A stretch of 64,000 nt of DNA from Candidatus Omnitrophota bacterium (GTDB taxonomy: Bacteria > Hinthialibacterota > Hinthialibacteria > OLB16): assembly GCA_020632575.1 (NCBI GenBank), contig JACKFH010000010.1, positions 1 to 64,000 on the forward strand. The letters are read 5' to 3'. This document shows positions 19,424 to 27,308 of this stretch, piece by piece. The position numbers and the translations under genes are program-made. A model generated the notes under the pieces. It searched no databases and was not told the DNA's origin. It saw nothing but the letters and a program-made list of their open reading frames with translations. The stretch's first letter is position 1. Each line of letters begins with the position of its first letter.

Positions 19424-19801
19424 ATGCTAAAAGTCGTTTTCATTGGCATCGGAGGAGGGGTGGGTTCGATCCTGCGCTTCTTGGTGGCCGAAGGAGTTCA
19501 AAAACTGACCGGGGGCGTCTTCCCTTGGGGGATTCTGGCGGTCAACTTGATCGGGTGTTTCGCCATCGGCTTGCTTGGCTCGTTGCTGACCGGCCCCTGG
19601 CTGGTCGATGAGAAATACCAGGCGTTTATTCTGGTGGGACTTCTCGGCGGATTGACCACCTTTTCAAGTTACGCGTTTCAAACAATCGATCTCGCGCGAG
19701 GAGACGATTTTGTCATCGCACTGTGCAATTTTCTGATGAGCAATTTCCTCGGGTTTGTCGCGGTTTGGATAGGTCTTAGATTGGCTCAGGAAATGTATTG
19801 A
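19424..19801 (+). CDS. crcB: Fluoride channel CrcB/FluC
   Basis: This 125-residue, four-helix membrane protein forms a dual-topology dimer that exports fluoride. Family signatures seen: GGGVGSILRF near the N-terminus, GILAVNLIGCFAIGLL in helix 2, and the phenylalanine-track/Na-site region GLLGGLTTFSSYAFQT in helix 3. The ATG at 19424 is chosen over an in-frame GTG at 19406 because AAAGGA lies seven bases before it and it starts where the family normally does. A HAD-family gene follows after 17 bases. I looked for a fluoride riboswitch in the upstream 90 bases and did not find its consensus. Confidence 0.95.
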   Translation: MLKVVFIGIGGGVGSILRFLVAEGVQKLTGGVFPWGILAVNLIGCFAIGLLGSLLTGPWLVDEKYQAFILVGLLGGLTTFSSYAFQTIDLARGDDFVIALCNFLMSNFLGFVAVWIGLRLAQEMY

Positions 19802-19818
19802 TTTCGGAGGGGTCCAAA

Positions 19819-20514
19819 ATGTTGGATTTCGGGTCTTTCGATGCATTGAGTTTCGATTGTTATGGAACGTTGATCGATTGGGAAACGGGCATCATTGATG
19901 CGATGACTCCCTTGTTAAACATTCATGGAATTGCGGCTGATTCGGAAGAGGTTTTGCGTATCTACTCGAAGCTCGAATCGGCAGCTCAAGCCGATCCGTT
20001 TGTTCCCTACGAAAGTGTTTTGCGAAGCATTGTGAAAGGATTTGCGGAACGGTACGAATTCAACCTGCAACCGGGCCAGGAGAACCGTCTGGTCCAGTCC
20101 CTCCCGGCATGGCCTCCCTTTTCCGACACAGTGGCCTCGTTGCGAAAACTGAAGGAACGTTATCGCCTGGCCATCTTCTCGAATATTTCCGACGCCCTCC
20201 TTAGTCCGACGCTCAAAATACTGGAGGTGGACTTCGATTGCCTGATCACCGCCGACCGGACTCGATCCTATAAGCCGAATCCAAAACACTTCCTCCTCGG
20301 CCTGGAAAAACTCGAGATACCCAAAGAGAAACTCCTCCATGTCGCCGAGAGCCAGCGTCACGACATCGAACCGGCCAAGGAACTCGGCATCGCCACCGTC
20401 TGGGTCAACCGTCAGACCCGCAAGACCACCGCGAGCGGCAAGGGCGCGGGAACCGCCTCGCCTGATATGGAGGTGAAAAGCCTGGAGGAGTTGGTGGGGG
20501 TGATGGGGGTTTAG
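19819..20514 (+). CDS. HAD-family hydrolase, haloacid dehalogenase type II-like
   Basis: This 231-residue HAD hydrolase has motif I FDCYGTLIDWE with the nucleophile Asp, motif II IFSNIS, the motif III Lys in SYKPNPKHF, and an HVAESQRHDIEPAK block as motif IV. The DCYGTLIDWE signature is that of the 2-haloacid dehalogenase type II subgroup, but the Asn and Tyr that characterised L-2-haloacid dehalogenases use near motifs III and IV are replaced, so dehalogenase activity is uncertain. The ATG is preceded by GGAGG at 19805-19809; a longer start would overlap crcB. Its position directly after a fluoride exporter is notable. Confidence 0.8.
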   Translation: MLDFGSFDALSFDCYGTLIDWETGIIDAMTPLLNIHGIAADSEEVLRIYSKLESAAQADPFVPYESVLRSIVKGFAERYEFNLQPGQENRLVQSLPAWPPFSDTVASLRKLKERYRLAIFSNISDALLSPTLKILEVDFDCLITADRTRSYKPNPKHFLLGLEKLEIPKEKLLHVAESQRHDIEPAKELGIATVWVNRQTRKTTASGKGAGTASPDMEVKSLEELVGVMGV

Positions 20515-20712
20515 AAACAGAAGAAACAGGCTCCATGGAATGCAGGTTTTACAATGCGAATTCCGTGACTGAAAGAGGTTCAAATTAGTTATCGAACCAT
20601 TCCTGCCCCAAGCGGACATTATCCGATGGATATTCAGTGATCCGAGATCGAGTCGATTCCTCTGGCTGAGGGGGGGCTGACTCCCCGCCAAGCATCCGGC
20701 AGGATATTTTTT

Positions 20713-22485
20713 ATGCGGTTCGAAACGACTTCCTTTTTCGCGCACCTACTCATTCTCTTACTATTCGCCACTGGGGTGGCTCATGCCCAAGATGTGGCGG
20801 CCCCCGCGGGGCAACCCGCCCCTGCGACCGCCGCGATTGTTCAACCGCCGCCAGTTCCCAAGGAGCACCAATCCCCGCGAGCTACGATGAAGACCTTTCT
20901 CGAAGCGATGCGCGACGCTCAAGGGGAGTTCAAGGACCGGAATCTGAAAAAGGCGGTGGATTGTCTTAACCTCTCCGGGGTCGCCGAGGATATCCGACTC
21001 GATTTTGGAACCGATCGCGCGGTCATGATCAAGGAGGTCATGGACCGGATTCGCTATATCAATGTCTACGCCATCTCCAGCGCCACCGACGCCGAACCCT
21101 ACCGATTCCTCGAGCGGGACGAGGGAGAGATTGTCATTGATAAGGCGGACAATGGCGAATGGCTCTTCACTCAGAGGACAGTCGAGACGATTCCGGATCT
21201 CTATCGAATCTATGAGGACCGCGAGAAGGTCTTTGGGGTCACCGACTCCATCCAAAATTTATCCCCCTCCCTCTGGCTGCGTTCGAAATTCCCCTCCTAC
21301 CTGAAACAACCGGGATTCCTGCTCGAGTATTGGCAATGGATTTCGCTGGTCTGCTTGATCGCCATCGGATACCTTCTCCAAAGGATCATCGCCTGGGTCC
21401 TCAACATGCGGGTCATGGCCTCGCTGAAAAAGCGGCCGGGCTGGCAAAATCTCAGCCCCAAAGACACTCAACTCGGGCGACCCCTCGGCATCTTTTTTCA
21501 GGTTCTTTTCTGGTGGGTCTGTCTTCGTTTCTTGGGGCTTCCAGCCACCGCTTACGATCTCATCCTCGACGCCGCGAAGGTGATGGCCACTCTCGCGGGA
21601 GTCTCATTCGGCCTGAAGGCGGTGAATGTTGGAACCGATTTGGCCCTGATGCGAGCGATGCGGACGGACAACAAGTTCGACGATCTCCTCGTCCCTTTGG
21701 TCAAGAGAATCCTCAAGACCTTGGTGTTTGTCACCGCCATCCTGGTGCTCGCGAACTTCTTCGGAGAGGACCTGACCGGCCTGTTGGCGGGCCTGGGGCT
21801 GGGCGGTCTCGCATTCGCACTTGCGGCGAAAGACATTTTGGGAAACTTGTTCGGTTCGCTCACTGTCCTGATGGACCGTCCCTTTCACATCGGCGATTGG
21901 ATTGTGGTCGAAGGGGTCGAGGGAACGGTCGAGGAGGTCGGTTTTCGCAGCACCCGGGTCCGGACTTTTTATAACTCGCTGGTCACCATCCCCAACTCCA
22001 TCCTGACAACAACGCCGGTGGACAATTATGGGGCGCGGGAATACCGCAGGACGAAGACTTATCTTTCAGTCACTTACGACACCCCTCCCGATAAGATCGA
22101 AGCCTTCTGCGAGGGAATCCGCGAACTCGTCCGTCTCCATCCCGACACACGCAAGGATTACTTCCATGTTTACCTCAACCAATTCAGCGCCTCCTCACTG
22201 GATATCCTCTTGTATGTCTTTTTCAAAGTTCCCGACTGGGGAGCAGAACTCAAAGCTCGCAACGATTTCTTCCTCGGCGTCCTCCGTCTCGCCGAAGAGT
22301 TGGGTGTTGAGTTCGCTTTTCCGACACAGACTCTTCACCTCCATCAGGAAGAGGACCAGGGGCCCGAAACCGGAATGCCTCCCGCGAACACTCGGGAGGC
22401 CCATCGCCTGGGTCGGGAAGCCGCCAAGAAAGCGATCGATCGGCTGCCGGGGGTGGAGAAGGAAGGGAACGGCTCGGACCGCTGA
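20713..22485 (+). CDS. MscS-family mechanosensitive channel with exported N-domain
   Basis: This 590-residue inner-membrane channel releases osmolytes on hypo-osmotic shock. After a signal peptide (ending AHAQ) there is a periplasmic domain of about 180 residues, then about five hydrophobic helices from residue 205. The MscS pore helix and vestibule follow: GLGLGGLAFALAAKDILGNLFG, DRPFHIGDWIVVEG and TIPNSILTTTPVDNYG. The C-terminal cytoplasmic beta-barrel domain ends in a charged tail. Single gene; the 200 bases before it hold no clear feature apart from a small GGTTC/GAACC inverted repeat. nadC follows 43 bases later. Confidence 0.92.
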   Translation: MRFETTSFFAHLLILLLFATGVAHAQDVAAPAGQPAPATAAIVQPPPVPKEHQSPRATMKTFLEAMRDAQGEFKDRNLKKAVDCLNLSGVAEDIRLDFGTDRAVMIKEVMDRIRYINVYAISSATDAEPYRFLERDEGEIVIDKADNGEWLFTQRTVETIPDLYRIYEDREKVFGVTDSIQNLSPSLWLRSKFPSYLKQPGFLLEYWQWISLVCLIAIGYLLQRIIAWVLNMRVMASLKKRPGWQNLSPKDTQLGRPLGIFFQVLFWWVCLRFLGLPATAYDLILDAAKVMATLAGVSFGLKAVNVGTDLALMRAMRTDNKFDDLLVPLVKRILKTLVFVTAILVLANFFGEDLTGLLAGLGLGGLAFALAAKDILGNLFGSLTVLMDRPFHIGDWIVVEGVEGTVEEVGFRSTRVRTFYNSLVTIPNSILTTTPVDNYGAREYRRTKTYLSVTYDTPPDKIEAFCEGIRELVRLHPDTRKDYFHVYLNQFSASSLDILLYVFFKVPDWGAELKARNDFFLGVLRLAEELGVEFAFPTQTLHLHQEEDQGPETGMPPANTREAHRLGREAAKKAIDRLPGVEKEGNGSDR

Positions 22486-22528
22486 ACCGATCTTTCCCCC
22501 TCCCTCGACCTTGTTTATCCTTCGCTCC

Positions 22529-23431
22529 ATGAACCACTCGATCGATTACCTTGCGCGGATGGATGAAACCACACGGAACCTGATCCGGATGGCGCTGGAG
22601 GAGGACCATGTTTCCGAGGATTTCACCACCCTGTGGTCGATCCCCGAAGAGATGGAAGGGCAGGCGCGACTCCTCGCCAAACAATCCGGCGTCTTCTGCA
22701 CCGGTCCCCTCTTTGCGGCGGTTTTCCAAGCTCTCGATCCGAAGACCGAGGTGCGGCTCCTCGTCGAGGAGGGGGCCCAGCTTCAGGCGGGCGATATCGC
22801 GGCCGAAGTCGTGGGGAGCGCGAGAGTTTTGCTGGAAGCGGAACGGACCGCTCTAAATCTGGTCAGCCACTTTTCCGGGATCGCGACTTTGACTTCCCAA
22901 TTTGTCGAGGCTGTTCAAGGAACTCGCGCCAGAATTTGCGACACCCGGAAGACCACACCCCTTTGGAGAAAGTGGGACAAATACGCGGTGGTCCACGGGG
23001 GTGGAGAGAATCACCGCATGGATCTCTCCGACCAGATCCTCCTCAAAGACAACCACATTCGCCTTTCACCCACCATTTCCGCGGCGTACCTGTCTGTCAA
23101 GGAGAAAAACTTGAAGAGCCTTCCCATCGAGGTGGAGGTCGACACGTTGGATCAGCTCGAGGAACTCTTGGAGGTCGGAGTGGAAAGGGTCCTTTTGGAC
23201 AATATGTCCCCGGAAACTCTGCGAAAGGCTGTGGCCATAAGTGCAGGCAGGACAGTCCTTGAGGCGTCTGGCGGCGTTAACTTGGATACTGTCGGGGCGA
23301 TTGCCGAGACTGGAGTCGATTTCATTTCGGTGGGAGCTTTGACTCACTCAGTGACCGGCTTCGATTTTTCTCTTGAGATCGAAATGGATTGTGACGATCA
23401 TCTTGACAAGCCAAACCATAGGGTGATGTAA
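22529..23431 (+). CDS. nadC: Nicotinate-nucleotide pyrophosphorylase (carboxylating)
   Basis: This 300-residue quinolinate phosphoribosyltransferase converts quinolinate and PRPP to nicotinate mononucleotide in de novo NAD synthesis. Seen: ALEEDHVSEDFTT at the N-terminus, AERTALNLVSHFSGIAT, the CDTRKTTPLWRKWDKYAVVHGGG block with PRPP/quinolinate-binding Arg and His, LLKDNHI, EVEVDTLDQ, and EASGGVNLDTV. The ATG at 22529 is used; the frame is open far upstream only because of the overlapping channel gene. nadA and nadB are not in the window. Confidence 0.95.
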   Translation: MNHSIDYLARMDETTRNLIRMALEEDHVSEDFTTLWSIPEEMEGQARLLAKQSGVFCTGPLFAAVFQALDPKTEVRLLVEEGAQLQAGDIAAEVVGSARVLLEAERTALNLVSHFSGIATLTSQFVEAVQGTRARICDTRKTTPLWRKWDKYAVVHGGGENHRMDLSDQILLKDNHIRLSPTISAAYLSVKEKNLKSLPIEVEVDTLDQLEELLEVGVERVLLDNMSPETLRKAVAISAGRTVLEASGGVNLDTVGAIAETGVDFISVGALTHSVTGFDFSLEIEMDCDDHLDKPNHRVM

Positions 23432-23437
23432 TAGTAG

Positions 23438-23510
23438 TGCTCAATATAGGGATGGGAATCTGAGGGGAGAAACATCCTAGAAAGGATTGAGCAGAAAATT
23501 AGTATTCTGC
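23438..23510 (+). promoter_or_regulatory. Two-hairpin leader before the Cys-rich protein gene
   Basis: Two stem-loops lie between nadC and the next gene. The first pairs TGCTCAAT (23438-23445) with ATTGAGCA (23486-23493), with an inner near-match of TAGGGATG and CATCCTA. The second pairs GCAGAA (23491-23496) with TTCTGC (23505-23510). They share bases 23491-23493, so they are mutually exclusive at their edges. AGGAGG at about 23516-23521 and the ATG at 23530 follow. No U-run follows, so these are not simple terminators; a leader regulatory role is inferred. Confidence 0.5.
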
Positions 23511-23529
23511 TTGTGAGGAGGAAACGGTC

Positions 23530-24822
23530 ATGAAAAAGGGCTTACTATGCCTGGGTATCTTGCTATTGTCGGTCGTTGCCGCCGATGCCGCGAATTGGTC
23601 AACTGCGGTCGGGACCGACGCTCAACTTTCCCTGGAGGCGCAAGTTTCAACCGCGAAGGTTGAAATGATGTTGCCGCCTGGGACCGATCAAGAAGGCGTT
23701 CGCGGTTCTCTTTCGGTTGAAAGAATGCCGATCACCGAGCGCACGCTTCCCAACGGACGAACCACGACCACCATTCCGGTTGTCTACACCTTCGTCAACC
23801 AATGGGAAGAATCCTGGATTTTCGATGGTTACAATGAAGCGGTTCTGACCGATATGGTCGGGGCTCAGCACTATGCGAACGCCGTTGTGCGCGAGCAGCA
23901 GTTGCTGCCCTCCGGAGTTTCGGGTCTCGTCCCATCCGGTTACACCATTTCGTTCACCGCTTTCTATGACCTGGACGAGGCCGCGGTCGCTTCCAATTTC
24001 GATGAGATGAAATTGGATCTCCGTTATCTCAACCACGGTCACCCCTACACCTTGTCGGCGATTGTCAGCGCCAACAGCGCGATGCCGCTGCTCGGTAGCA
24101 TGACTCAGGTTTCCGCCGAGCCGGGCCAGCCAGAGCGTCCACAGATCGTGGAAGTCTCCGAGCCCCCCGCTCCGAAACCCGCTCCGCCGGCCCCGGTCGA
24201 GCCAGTGAAACCGAAACCGGTTCAACCCGAGCCTGTGGTGGCCAAACCGGCCCCCGCACCCGCTCCGGCCCCGGTCGTGGTTGAGCAACCGAAACCGGTC
24301 CAACCGGTGATCACTCAGCCTGCTCCCGCTCCGCCTCCGCCGGCCCCGGTGATGGCGCAAGAGCCGCCGGCCCCGAAACCGATCCAACTCAGCGGTCCAT
24401 GCAACCCTTGCTGCCGTCCCTGCTGCGTCTGCATCCCGCTGCCTAATATCGGCGGGTTTGTGTGCTGCGTGTTCGACAAAGTCGGCAAGTTCGTTTGCTG
24501 CACCACCAATGCCGCTTGCAGTTTCGTTCACGGTTCCGTCTGCTTGGCTGAGAATCTCATCTGCGGTTCGCTCAAAACCGTATGTTGCGTGACTAACCAA
24601 GTCCTGCAAGGAACCTGTGGGATGCTGAGCTGCGTTTGCAACATCAGCCCCTGTGGCGGCTCCAGCTGCATGAGCCCCTGCGGTGGTGGATTGGGCGGCG
24701 TCACAGGCTTGGTTAACCAAGTCGTCGGCGTGGCGCTTTCTCCGCTTCAGTGCTTAGGCATGGGAGGAGGCTGCGGAACCCTTGGAATGGGTGGCGGCTA
24801 TCCCATGACGCCGGTTCAATAA
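23530..24822 (+). CDS. Exported Pro-linker, Cys-rich protein of unknown family
   Basis: This 430-residue protein has three parts. A signal peptide (cleavage near ADAA) leads into a beta-rich N-domain to about residue 195. Next is a linker of roughly 85 residues built from Pro, Ala, Lys, Val and Gln (KPAPAPAPAPVVVEQPKP is typical). Last is a C-domain of about 145 residues with 23 cysteines, many as CC pairs, ending in a Gly/Met-rich tail. Between GGFVCC and SPC six successive 11-residue steps each begin with a hydrophobic or near-hydrophobic pair. I recognise no family. It has a strong ribosome site, a structured leader and its own terminator, which suggests high or tightly set expression. A structural cell-surface or metal/redox role is possible but not shown. 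Confidence 0.75.
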   Translation: MKKGLLCLGILLLSVVAADAANWSTAVGTDAQLSLEAQVSTAKVEMMLPPGTDQEGVRGSLSVERMPITERTLPNGRTTTTIPVVYTFVNQWEESWIFDGYNEAVLTDMVGAQHYANAVVREQQLLPSGVSGLVPSGYTISFTAFYDLDEAAVASNFDEMKLDLRYLNHGHPYTLSAIVSANSAMPLLGSMTQVSAEPGQPERPQIVEVSEPPAPKPAPPAPVEPVKPKPVQPEPVVAKPAPAPAPAPVVVEQPKPVQPVITQPAPAPPPPAPVMAQEPPAPKPIQLSGPCNPCCRPCCVCIPLPNIGGFVCCVFDKVGKFVCCTTNAACSFVHGSVCLAENLICGSLKTVCCVTNQVLQGTCGMLSCVCNISPCGGSSCMSPCGGGLGGVTGLVNQVVGVALSPLQCLGMGGGCGTLGMGGGYPMTPVQ

Positions 24823-24853
24823 CGCACAGACTGTTTCTTTACTTGATAAACGC

Positions 24854-24890
24854 GAAGCGCGGGTCCATTGGATCCGCGCTTCTTCGTTTT
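24854..24890 (+). terminator. Terminator after the Cys-rich protein gene
   Basis: A 12-bp stem with one G-T wobble (24854-24865 with 24871-24882) and a 5-base loop is followed by TTCGTTTT. It starts 32 bases after the stop codon. Confidence 0.85.
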
Positions 24891-24972
24891 GCGGTTCAAT
24901 GGAAACTCACTTTCGAGTACCCTTCCTCTGTTTGCCAGAACATCGATGCCAGTGCTGCAATTGGAGGTTGCC

Positions 24973-26163
24973 ATGAACACGAATCGACGCGAATTCTTAG
25001 CGGGCGCGGCCGCACTCACTCTTGCCGGGACGCTGACCAACACCCCACCGCTCTTTGCGGAGAAAAAGAAATACAAAGCCTGTGTCATCGGAGACACCAA
25101 TCAGGGCGGTTATGGCCATGGCCTCCATCTGGTCTGGTCGGGGCGCGACAACATTGAGGTGGTTGGGCTTGCCGATCCCGACCCGGAGGGCCGAAAGAAA
25201 CACGCTGAGGAAGCGGGCGCTAACAACACTTACGCCGACTACCGCGAGATGCTGGATAAGGAGAAGCCCGATCTCGTTTCCATCGGCCCCCGTTGGACCA
25301 TCCACCACAAGGAGTATCTCCTCGCTTGCGCCAGCGCGGGCGCTCATGGATACCTCGAAAAACCAATCTCCACCGATCTGGCCGAGGCCGACGCGATGGT
25401 TGAGGCGGTGCAATCGAAGAATTTGAAATGGTCGATTGCCCACCAAAAACGGATGTGCCCGGATGTTCAACTGGCCAAGAAACTAATCTTCGAGGATGGA
25501 CTGATCGGCGATGTCCTCGAACTCCGGGGTCGTGGCAAAGAGGACCACCGCGCGGGCGGCGAGGACCTGATTGTTCTCGGCACTCATATCTTCGACCTCA
25601 TGCTCTACTTCATGGGCCGCGCGCACTGGTGCGCTTCGAACATTGCCGTCGATGGGAAACCGGCGACCAAATCGGATGTCCACCAACCCAGCGAACCCTT
25701 GGGACCGATTCTGGGGAATCAAATTCAATCGACCTTCGGATTCGACAACGCGGTCCCCGGATTCTTCGCGACCAGAAAGAACAAGGACGGCAACGGAGGA
25801 AGGTGGGGATTGGATATTTACGGTTCGAAAGGCATCGTCAAGATTCGGATGGAGGTCTTCCCGGAAATCTATTGGAAAGAGACCTCCTCGTGGTTGCCCA
25901 CCGGGGAGAACCAGAAACCTTGGGTTCGACTTCCGGGACATGTCGAACTCTCCGGTGACGATCCCAGCTCCATCATGAACGCCTTCGCCATCGATGACTT
26001 GCTCGAGGCTATTGAAGAGGATCGCCAACCTGGTGTCAGTCTCGAGAGCGGCCGCGATTCTTACGAAATGATCCAGGCGGTGTACGCGGCCTACATCAAT
26101 GGCGGCCGCATCGACCTGCCGCTTGAGGATCGCCGTCACCCACTCGTGGCTTGGAGCGAGTGA
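24973..26163 (+). CDS. Gfo/Idh/MocA oxidoreductase with Tat signal
   Basis: This 396-residue oxidoreductase starts MNTNRREFLAGAAALTLAG, a twin-arginine signal, so it is exported folded, probably with bound nucleotide. The Rossmann domain follows (CVIGDTNQGGYGHG), then the EKPISTDLAEAD motif with the family Lys, and a C-terminal substrate domain (RGKEDHRAGGEDLIVLGTHIFD). GGAGG at 24963-24967 fixes the ATG at 24973. The next gene, three bases on, is a close paralogue without signal peptide. Members of this subgroup are common near polysaccharide-use genes; the substrate is not known. Confidence 0.88.
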   Translation: MNTNRREFLAGAAALTLAGTLTNTPPLFAEKKKYKACVIGDTNQGGYGHGLHLVWSGRDNIEVVGLADPDPEGRKKHAEEAGANNTYADYREMLDKEKPDLVSIGPRWTIHHKEYLLACASAGAHGYLEKPISTDLAEADAMVEAVQSKNLKWSIAHQKRMCPDVQLAKKLIFEDGLIGDVLELRGRGKEDHRAGGEDLIVLGTHIFDLMLYFMGRAHWCASNIAVDGKPATKSDVHQPSEPLGPILGNQIQSTFGFDNAVPGFFATRKNKDGNGGRWGLDIYGSKGIVKIRMEVFPEIYWKETSSWLPTGENQKPWVRLPGHVELSGDDPSSIMNAFAIDDLLEAIEEDRQPGVSLESGRDSYEMIQAVYAAYINGGRIDLPLEDRRHPLVAWSE

Positions 26164-26166
26164 GCC

Positions 26167-27252
26167 ATGACGCTGAAAGCCTGTTTGATCGCGGACACGA
26201 ACCAAGGGGGCTATGGCCATGGTTTCGATACGGCATTCATAGGATATGATGAGATCGATTTCGCCGCCTTGGCGGACCCCGATGAGAAGGGCCGTCAACA
26301 AGCGGTTGAAAAGACCGGAGTCCCGCGTTCCTATGCCGACTACCGGGAGATGCTTGAAAAAGAGAAACCGGATCTCGTGGCAATCGCTCCGAGATGGCCG
26401 ATCCACCACAAGGAATATCTCCTCGCCGCCGCATCGGTGGGGGCGCATGGATATCTGGAGAAGCCCGTAGCTGTTGACCTCGCTGAAGTGGATGAAATGG
26501 TGCGGGCCATTGAGGCGAAGGGTCTGAAATGGTCGGTCGGTTTTCAAATCTCGCTGGCTCCAAGTTTTCTCCATGCCAAGAAACTCATCCGGGATGGCCT
26601 CATCGGTGAGGTTCTCGAGGTCCGCGCTCGAGGCAAAGAGGACCGTCGCGCCGGGGGCGAGGACCTGATCGTTTTGGGAATTCATCTTTTCGACGCGCTG
26701 ATTTCGCTCTTCGGGAATCCTCAGTCCTGCTCTTCGTTTATCTACACCGATGGCGAACCCTCGCAACCAAAGGATGTGGTTCATCCGACCGAACCGCTGG
26801 GCCCCATCGTGGGGAATCGAGTAATCGCCAACTACACCTTTGCGAATGCGTTGCCGATTTCGTTTCAGAGCCTTCAGCATGACCAACGACTCGACTCCCG
26901 TTTTGGAATCAGCGTTTATGGGTCGAAGGGAATCCTCAAGGTCCTGTGGGGATTCCCCGCCCCTTTTCGCCACATCGTCAACTCCTCCTGGTTGGATCTT
27001 GATGGCGAGGGTTGGAAACCCCTTCCGGATTCACCCAGCGATCAAGATAATCTCGATAACCATTCCCGAAATCGGGATGTGGTCACCGACCTGCTTGCCG
27101 CCATTCGGGAGGATCGACTTCCCGAGGTGAGTCTGCAACGAGCCCGTTGGGCTCATGAAATGATCCAAGGCGCATTCGCTTCGCATGTCGCGGGCGCCAC
27201 CGTCCAGTTTCCGCTCGAAAATAGAAAGCATCCATTGATCGATTGGAGTTGA
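26167..27252 (+). CDS. Gfo/Idh/MocA oxidoreductase, cytoplasmic paralogue
   Basis: This 361-residue protein is a close paralogue of the gene just upstream. Shared blocks include TNQGGYGHG, YADYREML, KEKPDLV, IHHKEYLLA, GAHGYLEKP and RAGGEDLIVLG. It lacks the Tat signal and starts directly at the Rossmann strand (MTLKACLIADT), so it works in the cytoplasm. It is separated by three bases from the upstream stop and is surely co-transcribed. The motif EKPVAVDLAEVDE carries the conserved Lys. Probably acts on the same or a related sugar derivative. Confidence 0.88.
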   Translation: MTLKACLIADTNQGGYGHGFDTAFIGYDEIDFAALADPDEKGRQQAVEKTGVPRSYADYREMLEKEKPDLVAIAPRWPIHHKEYLLAAASVGAHGYLEKPVAVDLAEVDEMVRAIEAKGLKWSVGFQISLAPSFLHAKKLIRDGLIGEVLEVRARGKEDRRAGGEDLIVLGIHLFDALISLFGNPQSCSSFIYTDGEPSQPKDVVHPTEPLGPIVGNRVIANYTFANALPISFQSLQHDQRLDSRFGISVYGSKGILKVLWGFPAPFRHIVNSSWLDLDGEGWKPLPDSPSDQDNLDNHSRNRDVVTDLLAAIREDRLPEVSLQRARWAHEMIQGAFASHVAGATVQFPLENRKHPLIDWS

Positions 27253-27308
27253 CCGACTCCAATCGGTTTGCTTTTCAACTTGAGGGATGGCCCCCAAAGG
27301 AGGGACAA

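Noticed and set aside
20570..20615. tRNA-like GGTTC...GAACC segment
   Set aside because: It is a short inverted repeat with no acceptor stem, anticodon arm or T-loop consensus.
22028..22528. N-terminal extension of NadC into the MscS gene
   Set aside because: The region is the conserved C-terminus of the channel in another frame; NadC starts normally at 22529.
25483..26973. Long minus-strand frame opposite the twin oxidoreductases
   Set aside because: Antisense shadow; its apparent internal repeat only mirrors the duplication of the real genes on the plus strand.
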